From: Sequoia sempervirens | Lineage: Eukaryota; Streptophyta; Pinopsida; Cupressales; Cupressaceae | Length of the DNA stretch: 64,000 bases | Direction of reading: 5' to 3' | Assembly (NCBI GenBank): GCA_007258455.2 | Contig: VDFB02193867.1 | Location: 573,079,105-573,143,104 of the forward strand | Shown here: positions 56,701 through 64,000 of the stretch, one piece after another | Layout: each line of letters opens with the position of its first letter | Numbering within the stretch: the first letter of the stretch is position 1 | Program-made: the position numbers and the translations under genes | The notes under the pieces: model-generated | The model's database searches: none | What the model was told of the DNA's origin: nothing | Seen by the model: the letters and a program-made list of their open reading frames with translations, nothing else

Positions 56701-57276
56701 AATAAATCATATATTATATCATATTGATATGCTTGAGTAGCATCGTAGGTCTTTGAACATTTGTATCAATAACATTTCATAGATCACAATCAACCAATCG
56801 ATCTTTTATTTTCAACATCCACTTCTCAAATTTCATAACTAAAAAATTTTCTATCGTAATCTCCCTAATGTGCTTGTGATCTTTATTTCCTACAATAAAG
56901 ATCACAAACTTCTCCTTTTGCACAATATTGAAATGGTGAGAAAATATACATGAGATTACACCATGATTGCAAAAAAGAAACAATACATAAATGTAATTGA
57001 TATTCGAATACACTAATCTTTACATTCATTCCATTGGCTTATAAAACCTTTATTTTCCCATATAAAACCAACTAAACTAGCTTCCCAAAAACTAACATTT
57101 ATTTTATTTACTAACTATCAACTAATCTAACATTTATTTATTATTATTTTATTTCACCCAATATTAACATATATAAACTATACTAAGATATAATAATTCA
57201 AACACACAAGCTCCCACTCAAATAATGATTAGTTCAAAAAACCATCTACCCAACAACAAGAACCAAAGGTGATAAA
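56701..57276. other. Copia gag region, unreadable
   Basis: Between the copia protease and the primer site, where gag should lie. I cannot follow a gag frame; only short unsupported frames are present. Confidence 0.4.
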
Positions 57277-57288
57277 GCTTTGATACTA
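57277..57288 (-). promoter_or_regulatory. Copia primer-binding site
   Basis: Minus-strand tagtatcaaagc, two changes from the tRNA-Met complement tggtatcagagc, adjoining LTR sequence that starts at 57291. Confidence 0.65.
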
Positions 57289-57290
57289 CT

Positions 57291-57906
57291 TGTAAGGAAG
57301 CAAGGTGTGTGGAAATAGATTGCTACACTAGTATTGAAAGTGGTAATGCACCAAAAACTTTTTATTTTATCCAAAACAATCACAAAAAGTAGAGAAACAC
57401 ATTCATAAATAAATCGACAATTATACCAAACATAGTGACTTTATGTGGGGAAGCCCTTTCGAGAGATAAAAGCCACACTCTAAAACCTAAAAATCTCTTA
57501 TCAAATATGGAAGGAGATTACAACACACTTGCAATGCAAGTTTTTACAAGATTATTTCACCAACATTTAAATACGAGGTAATTTCTTCAACATTCCAATA
57601 ACACATACATACTTGCAAACTCTCATAATAAAACTACTTTCTCGAGCACCAATTCATAGAAGATTCAACTAAATGAAACCCAAAACCAAGAGCTAAAACT
57701 ACTCTCAAATGTGCCACCCAAATTGAGTGGAAAATCCAAAACCCAAGTCATAAAGAATCAATCAAATCCACCATAAAGTTGCAAATTCCTTACACCTATC
57801 ATTGTCATTATGAAATCCCCAAATGTAGTACTCTATTTTTGGCTTCGTAGTTTTCTCAAATCATGTTTATGGAATGTGTCACAATGCTTGTCAAGATTCC
57901 CAATGA
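57291..57906 (-). repeat. Copia 5' LTR, truncated
   Basis: LTR sequence next to the primer site, with the plus-strand start tgtaaggaag (minus-strand end ...CTTCCTTACA). It is cut at 57906 by the inserted non-autonomous LTR element. The partner LTR was not found. Confidence 0.55.
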
Positions 57907-58278
57907 TGTTAGAATTGTGAACAAATGCACGACACAAGATCAAACAATGAACAAAAACACCTTCCACACAAAGAGAGTTGCAAATAATGATTTGATATGT
58001 CCTCAACAAAAAAATACTTACAAAATGAACCTCAAGAATCTTCAAGGTTGATAATACAATGAGGGTGAGTGCTTTATAGGAGCAACCCTAAATGATAAAG
58101 AGATTAGATCATAACAAGTGTTGTCATCTTATGTGATGAAAGAGAATAATCTAATAAAAGCTCACTTTAGTTAACATAAAAAAGCACTCCTAATTTTAGC
58201 TTAAGTGCATGAAATGAATTAGACTAATAATCAATTAAAAATTAATTAATTATTAGCTAATGCAAGATTACTCTAACA
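57907..58278 (-). repeat. 3' LTR of non-autonomous element
   Basis: 372 bp, plus-strand tgttagaa...ctctaaca. Compared with 59911-60196 it has an extra ~36 bp near its inner border and retains ~50 bp lost from the other LTR. Confidence 0.75.
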
Positions 58279-59302
58279 CCCCCCTTAAGATGAACATAGG
58301 GAGTAGCTAAAAACCCTAAAAAGCTAATGCATAAAAAACAAAGAATGAATGATGGGTCCAGAAAAACAAGGCCCAATTTGGTACCCATGTACAAACAATC
58401 TAATCTATCACAAATGAAGAAAACAGAAGAAAAACTCATGGGAAAAACTCCTTTCCAAAAAAGAGAAAAGTGAATGAAGGACTAAGAAGACTCCAAAATA
58501 GTGTCCCAAAAAGAATAGGAACATTAGGAACATCACACAAGCATGGAGAAGTTGTAGACAACTGTCGAATGATGACTGTTATAGTACTAAAATGAAGAAC
58601 CTCCTCTAAAATAGATGATGATCAGGATCAAGAAGACAAGAATTTGCATGAGTGCCCCCAACAACACTACTTAAATTAAATGGCAAACAAAGGAAAACAT
58701 CTAGAACTCGAAGATACAAATAACACAGGTACCACTAGTCCAAAGAACATTCATCAAGTGAAAATGGAAGGTTGCCTCCAGAAATAGGAATCCAAGAGTG
58801 TCCATATGGTAAATGCTTCATCTCACTGAAATTCATGGGTCATTCGCTGCACCCGCCTAGTACATATGAACAAAAAATAGATACATAGATCACTTCAAAA
58901 TGAAACAAGGAAGCATTAGCACTAATAGTAGAAACCCCCCATAATGCGAAAAGGGAGAACCAAGATAGGTCCACTAAAATTATGTGTCACCAAGAAGTGC
59001 ATGTAGGAGAACAAAGAACATTTGAATGTGCAACTGAAAGTACCCGCAAATAAAAAGGGTGTGCAAACAAGGCACACACTCATGAGGCAAGAATCACTAG
59101 GATTCGATGTTGTCATGGAAAGAACACTCACTTGACAAAGGTGATGGAAAAAAAAAGGCATTCACAACCCACCCATGGCACTTTATATCACAGTGCGAGT
59201 ACAAAAAGCACAACAAGATGTGTGAAAAACCAAAAAAACATACACTAGAATGGCACTTTATCTCGGTACATCTACAAAAGAGAAATTGCATGTAACATAT
59301 GC

Positions 59303-59719
59303 CTATAGTGCCCAAATAGGAAAAAATTCTAGAAATACATATAAAACAACCAAAAACAAGTCATCCCATGTAAACAAAAATTTTCCAAGAGCTAAAATGT
59401 CCAAGTAATTCGCCAAAATGAGAAAACATAAAAAATTGAATAAATTGTACCTGGAGAAAAAAAATTGCATGGATAGATGTGAAGAGCTCTGAAAGACAGT
59501 CTCAATGCCACTGGAATCACGAAAAATAAAAATAAAAAAGAGAAATGGGTCAAAAGTTGTGATCTTAGGAGTGAAAACAACACATGACTTTGACAAGTGA
59601 TAAAATGTACCAACAGCAAAATATGAGAAAAAAATCAACACCATTGGATAGTTCTTAAAACCAAATTTCCAACGATATCTCATTTTCCCAATTTTGATAA
59701 CCGAATGAAAATTTATCAT
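59303..59719 (-). CDS. 138-codon open frame in non-autonomous element
   Basis: The only long frame in the internal region, from ATG 59717-59719 to a stop at 59303. The product would be hydrophobic and Phe-rich with several possible membrane segments (LIFFSYFAVGTFYHL, PFLFFIFIFRDSSG, FLCFLILANYLDILALG) and resembles no retrotransposon protein that I know. It lies about 180 nt downstream of the primer site, where a gag would start. It may be a chance frame in T-rich transcript sequence; the T-rich composition explains the Phe content. Confidence 0.2.
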   Translation of the reverse strand: MINFHSVIKIGKMRYRWKFGFKNYPMVLIFFSYFAVGTFYHLSKSCVVFTPKITTFDPFLFFIFIFRDSSGIETVFQSSSHLSMQFFFSRYNLFNFLCFLILANYLDILALGKFLFTWDDLFLVVLYVFLEFFPIWAL

Positions 59720-59910
59720 GATTTTCCATATCTTACTAAAATTGCAAAAAAAAATAGCCCCTCAAAGGTCGAGTGTTGGTCCCCTATATGACTTTGGAGT
59801 GGCTACTTTTTTTTCTTTAAAAAAATAATGAAGATTTCATATTTTCCCTTGTATTGAGAAAAAAACTCAAAAATCGAGAAGAGGTTTGTTAAATCCATGC
59901 TCTGATACCA

Positions 59911-60196
59911 TGTTAGAAACAAAAACACCTTCCATGCAAAGAGAGTTGCAAATGATTTGCTATTCTTCAACAAGACAAACTTACATAATGAACCTCAAAA
60001 ATCTTGAAGCAAATAAAGATAATACAATGAGGGTGAGTGCTTTATAGGAGCAACCATAAATGATAAAGGGATTGGACAATGACAAGTGTCAACGTCCTAT
60101 GTGATGAGACAGAATGATCTAATAATAGCTCACTATAGTTAACATAAAAAAGCACTCCTAAGTTTAGCTTAAGTGCATGAAATGAATTAGACTAAT
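59911..60196 (-). repeat. 5' LTR of non-autonomous element, truncated
   Basis: Plus-strand tgttagaaac at 59911 abuts the primer site. Homology with the other LTR ends at 60196 (gactaat), where different sequence begins, so the outer ~80 bp are missing. Confidence 0.75.
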
Positions 60197-60489
60197 GTTG
60201 TACCCAAAACCAAAATTTTTTGCTTCATCAAGGCATTTTGCATAAAATAGTCTACACCTTGTTAAATGTTGTAAAACACAATTTCTGGGCAATATCAAGC
60301 ATGGAGTTTTTGTCAGTATTTTGTCAGTCAAAGTTAGTTTTATTGATCAGAACCTAAAGCAGACTCAGAATGGAGCTTTTCACGATAGAGGAGCATCTCA
60401 CGGCAGCATTTCACATTGCACACGGTCATTTCAGTGATCGAAACAGAGTTTTCAAAGGTCAAAATTATGAAGATTTCTCAGAGAAAAAC

Positions 60490-62320
60490 AAGAAAGTGCA
60501 ACTATAGCCTAGGGGCGCCCTTCTGTTTGAAGGTCAAGATCTTGTTAAAAATGCTCAAGCATATAGTCAAACTCTTCAGAATTGGTCTAGTTATCCGATG
60601 AGGTATCCAGCAAAGCTTTCCGAGACCTGCAATTCTAGCAAACAGCGACAGAAGTTGAAATTCTCAAAGTTCCAGATATGATAAATTTGTCTTTTTCAGG
60701 CAAAAACTCAACTCTAGCCTAAGGGCGCCCATCTTAAAGAGGGGGAAAATTTTGGTATTTCTGATAGCGAATACAGTTAATCTATTCACAACTAGTCTGC
60801 TCATCCGATGAACTATCAAACACAGTCATCTGAGTCCCAGAACTCCGGCAGTAGTCATCTAAAGATGGGCTTATAATGGAGATTTCACGTTCCAGAGCAT
60901 CTTTGTTGCGTTTCCAGTGCAAGTATAGCTCAGGGGCGCTGGTTTAAAGGACCCTTAAGATGGAAAAATTTGCAGACGAAGTCTTCCTAACATCAGTACC
61001 ACTCTAGCCTCGCTTCACAATGCATCATCCTGCTTGTCGATCCGACGTTCTAGGTGATCGTGGCGGAGGTTCTACCAAGCACATAATTTCACAAGCGGAC
61101 CAACATAAAATTTGCAGTGTATTTCTACAGTCTAGAGGCGCCTAGCCTTTAGACCTGTCAGATGAGGTCGTTCGCATTCGAAGTCTTCACGAATTTTGAG
61201 CGTAATCATTTTATCTATTCAATGAGCCTAGCCGTCAGCCTTCGGGATTTGGCAAACGCTCGTACATGCGAAGTCTTTGGCAAGATGCTAAAGAGTGAAG
61301 ACATCTAGAAAATGGCCAAGTCTGGAGTGGATATTTTAAATAAAATACGCACTTACGCTTTTGAGGTCTTAGAAGCAGTTTTCTTGCTTTGTCGTCTCCA
61401 AAGACTTCTCTTGTGGGCTCTTCTGGTTGTCCGTTGAAACAAACGTGGCTCGAATCGGGTCATCCCAGCTCTAGATATCAGAGGTCAAAGTAGGGTACTT
61501 GGGTGAAAGTTCAACTTTTGTCAAAATGACATCAGTGCAACTAAGAGCCAGAGGCGCTTTTACTTTTGAGGCCCTTAACACAGCTTTCAGATGTCATGCG
61601 TATATCCATTGGATGCAGAATGTCTCCAAGCACGCAATGAGCTTCGTTTCTTGTCAGCAGGGTTCGTCGTTCGTTGTCAGCAGCCGTTTGAAGTGTCAAA
61701 TGGCAGTTTAGGAAAATGGTTAAGTCTGGAATCTGCAAATGAAGTTAATCAGGGGCGCCTAATTTTTCAGGGGGTTAAATGATGGATTTTGCAGTAGTGT
61801 CTCCCATCAGACATTTCTTCCTTGTTCAGTAGGCTTTCTGATGAATTCTCCAGCTCAGTCCTAGCATCTCCCGGTCACTTAGAAATCAGTGTTGAAGTTG
61901 GCCAGTCGTGACTTTGCCGTCAACTACAAAATAGGAAGTTAATAAAAAGTGGAATATCTTGATCAAATGGACGCCTATGAGCTCAAACAATTACTTTTTG
62001 GAATCAGTGAAGTTCATCGGTGAATTTCAAAGCTTCATCCAAATTCTCAACTGAAGTTTGATAATATTTAATATTTATTATTGCATTTTAGCATTAAATG
62101 GCGATTTTCTTAAGATTGGCGCCCTCTTTATGCTAAGTTCTCAAATTGCATGATGATGAATATTTTATTATTATTTAAATTTCAAACTCCAAGTCAGTGG
62201 TAGTTCAACTGAGAAGGCACCAATCAGAGGTTTTATATTTTAAATTGGGGTTTTTGAGATCTTGCAGTCAAAGTTGATGTGAATTTCATCTTATTTAAGC
62301 ATGGCGCCATCTTCATTTAT
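60490..62320. repeat. Array of diverged ~205-bp modules marked by GGCGC(C)
   Basis: The core ggcgcc or ggcgct occurs at 60514, 60724, 60935, 61137, 61553, 61754, 62118 and 62303, with decayed cores near 61354 and 61969. Spacings are 210, 211, 202, about 217, about 199, 201, 215, about 149 and 185 bp. Around the core a phrase like agtctagcctaggggcgcc(t) recurs, and other parts recur at fixed phase: tcatccgatgaactatc (60591, 60800), gtcgatccgacgttct (61037) and gcagacgaagtcttc (60971, 61175). The modules are very diverged, so this is an old tandem array in otherwise AT-rich DNA. Small frames within it are not supported. Confidence 0.75.
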
Positions 62321-62394
62321 TATTCATAAAGCTTCAAGGAAAATTTGTATTTCTTAAGAGAAATTTGCATTTTTCAAAGTTAATTCAATTCTCA

Positions 62395-62620
62395 AGATCA
62401 AAGGCGTATTCCTTAGGAAAATTCGCCAATTCTTTAGTTGGCAAAGGCGAATTCTCAAAACTTCATAGAAATTCGTATTTTCTTCAAAAGGCAATTTCGA
62501 ATTTTCTCAATAACAAAGGCGCAATTTCAAGGAAAATTCGTGGCTTTCAAGCAAAGGCGAATTCTTCCAGAACAAAGGCGAAATCTTCATCTATTGCCAA
62601 GGGCGTTTTCATCAAATACA
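62395..62620. repeat. Short aaaggcgaattc-type repeats
   Basis: The word aaaggcg(a)att(c) or close variants occur at about 62400, 62445, 62515, 62554, 62573 and 62597, each followed by tt/tc-rich text. They form an irregular array immediately downstream of the GGCGCC modules. Two overlapping open frames here are by-products. Confidence 0.65.
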
Positions 62621-63140
62621 TCTTTTTGCAAGATAAAAGTTCATAACCATTAGCAATTTGAAGAATTCAAGGGTGATTTTCATTGAAGAAGAGCATACAA
62701 AAAACATCTTTTTCCTCCTTGATTCTCAAATTTCTCTCAGTATACAATTCGCATGTTCCTGAAATTGGCAAATTTGACAAGTCTCAACATCTGGATCATT
62801 TTCATATAGCTTCCTCGAATGAAAATCGTGCGTTTGATTTTTCAGGAATTTTTAACTTCAGAACATTCGTTCTTGAGTTTCTAATTTTCTCAACTGAAAA
62901 GTCTTTGAATGGTCGAGTAGAAGTTAGATTTTCGTGTTTCTGACGTTCTCGGTTGTCTTAGAATCTTTTTCTGGACAAAACCCATATCTCATATTTTCGC
63001 CGAAAATAACCCTTCGATAGGCTATTTTTAGCCTCAGCGGGCTATTTTTAGCTTTCCAGAAATCTTGTCAGAACATAGTCAAGTTCACAGTCAACAGGCG
63101 AGTTTTTCGGAGTATAGTACACACAGACTGAATTCAAGAC

Positions 63141-63189
63141 CAAATCGGTCTTAATTCATGATTTTGTTAGAAAAGCTGAGACCGATTTG
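63141..63189. repeat. 10-bp perfect inverted repeat
   Basis: caaatcggtc at 63141-63150 and gaccgatttg at 63180-63189 form a perfect stem with a 29-nt loop. Confidence 0.8.
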
Positions 63190-63315
63190 TATCAAGCTGT
63201 AGAGGAGATAGTCACCATCACTTCAGTTACGGAGCTTCCAAAGCTATGAGTCAGTGAAATGCTAGTTTGAGTGTGCAAAGATTGCTCAAGTTGCTAACAT
63301 TCAGATAGTGATACA

Positions 63316-63686
63316 GTTAACAATCTCATTGAGGGATTGGTTGCTCGAGATCACAGACAGTAAACTTCAGTTCCCATCTCTCAGGATAGACATTATACAC
63401 AGGAGTTAACTTGGCGTTACCCTTTCAAGTTAACTTGCTATTTCACCTCATGCATATCTATTATGAGATCATATTTACACACTTGGAGTTTCATTTAGGG
63501 TTTTACACTAACTGATGGTAGTGTTCCAGTTAACATGCTTTCAATAAGGATGTGCATGCTTGTACAATTGTCCATTTTTAGATTAGATGTTTCGGTTAAC
63601 TGATGGTAGTTTTCCAGTTAACTGTATAGTTTGCTTAATTAGGGCTTAGCAATAAATCTCCCATGCATTGCAAGACTGTAGTTAAC
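63316..63686 (+). promoter_or_regulatory. Cluster of seven GTTAAC sites
   Basis: GTTAAC occurs at 63316, 63405, 63429, 63529, 63595, 63617 and 63681. Two sit in a repeated 26-bp unit (taactgatggtagt...ccagttaac) at 63509-63534 and 63597-63622. In the second unit GTTAACTG and CAGTTAAC face each other. CAGTTA/TAACTG are typical MYB recognition cores. The cluster lies 35-405 bp upstream of a TATA box. Confidence 0.55.
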
Positions 63687-63720
63687 ACAAGGTGATTTTT
63701 GGGTTCCCTACACCTTGATG

Positions 63721-63730
63721 TATATAAATA
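63721..63730 (+). promoter_or_regulatory. TATA box
   Basis: tatataaata followed by agagcttttgctc, a strong plant TATA context, downstream of the GTTAAC cluster. Transcription would run rightward toward the window end. It is probably an LTR promoter, since no gene is seen, but the partner LTR would lie outside the window. Confidence 0.6.
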
Positions 63731-63829
63731 AGAGCTTTTGCTCATTTGTAAATAACTTTTGCACGAGAGAAATATATGTTGTGCCTACCTTGCCCTCAAT
63801 ATTGCTCTTTTTGTATTTGTTCATGTGTT

Positions 63830-64000
63830 TTTACTATTATGATGAATTATTATGCCACATAGGGTTTCATGCAATTATAATGGTGAATTCTTTTTGTTTT
63901 GTGTATCTTTACCATTATGATCAATTGTTATGTCACATAGGGTTTCATGCAATTGTAATGATAAATCTGTTTTGTGAGTCTTTACTATTATAATCAATTG
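63830..64000. repeat. 73-78-bp tandem repeat running off the window
   Basis: Units begin tttac(t/c)attat at 63830, 63908 and 63981 and contain cacatagggtttcatgcaat. Two full units and a partial third are visible; the array continues beyond the sequence given. Confidence 0.85.

Larger units (their letters stand above)
57907..60196 (-). mobile_element. Short non-autonomous LTR retrotransposon
   Basis: On the minus strand: 5' LTR 59911-60196 (outer end missing), primer site 59899-59910 (gctctgatacca on the plus strand, complement of tggtatcagagc), internal region 58291-59898, polypurine tract (plus-strand ccccccttaaga, 58279-58290) and 3' LTR 57907-58278. The two LTRs match well from acaccttcca to tgaattagactaat. 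The internal region of about 1.6 kb has no gag or pol, so it would depend on proteins of another element. Confidence 0.8.

Noticed and set aside
62365..62943. Small frames rich in Lys/Ser/Phe
   Set aside because: They follow the aaaggcgaattc repeats and AT-rich text in overlapping frames.
1..64000. tRNA or rRNA genes
   Set aside because: The tRNA-Met-like strings at 27213, 41452, 57277 and 59899 are primer-binding sites next to LTRs; no cloverleaf or rRNA core was seen.

Overview
This 64 kb window reads as a gene-poor stretch of a large plant nuclear genome, made almost wholly of old, decayed and nested transposable elements. The evidence is a pentatricopeptide-repeat (PPR) gene fragment, a plant-type Helitron, a plant L1-type LINE with its own RNase H, Ty3/gypsy and Ty1/copia retrotransposons primed by initiator tRNA-Met, and a strongly AT-rich background. 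Long LTRs, old insertions and the lack of any intact host gene suggest a gymnosperm or another giant-genome seed plant; that is inference. I found no rRNA, tRNA, CRISPR array, prokaryotic operon or clearly functional host gene. A 100-base N gap lies at 9639-9738.

Layout. 1-1.2 kb: unplaced ORF remnants and a minus-strand PPR pseudogene. 1.7-6.4 kb: minus-strand Helitron Rep/helicase gene, readable almost end to end, with one apparent 74-bp spliceosomal intron. 6.4-12.9 kb: no genes; a 188-bp tandem duplication, a minisatellite around 10.4-10.9 kb and an array of AT-rich hairpins at 12.4-12.8 kb. 13.2-25.2 kb: two copies of a gypsy pol segment; the second is split by a 7.2-kb LINE with a 12-bp target-site duplication, and rejoining it gives the order protease, RNase H, reverse transcriptase. 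25.7-33.35 kb: gypsy element 1, with both LTRs, primer site, gag, pol and a chromodomain-like tail. 33.35-42.6 kb: minus-strand gag/protease remnants of further LTR elements, a CACTG-ended foldback element, and eight copies of a palindromic motif arranged as four pairs about 116 bp apart. 42.6-50.3 kb: gypsy element 2, a relative of element 1 with a much better preserved pol. 50.3-60.2 kb: LTR fragments, a decayed gypsy pol, a decayed copia on the minus strand and a short non-autonomous LTR element. 60.2-64 kb: about ten diverged ~200-bp modules marked by GGCGC(C), then a cluster of GTTAAC sites upstream of a TATA box and a 73-78-bp tandem repeat running off the end.

How parts relate. Elements 1 and 2 are one family and serve as each other's reference. 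Their in-frame TAG stops fall where the sister copy has CAG or TGG, all at CAG/CTG trinucleotides, which fits decay of silenced, CHG-methylated DNA. Both have LTR pairs that differ visibly and lack matching flanking repeats, which suggests recombination between elements. There is no obvious new cargo or defence system. The most unusual items are the domain order of the interrupted gypsy, the LINE with monomer-like repeats at its 5' end, the paired hairpin motif and the GGCGCC module array.
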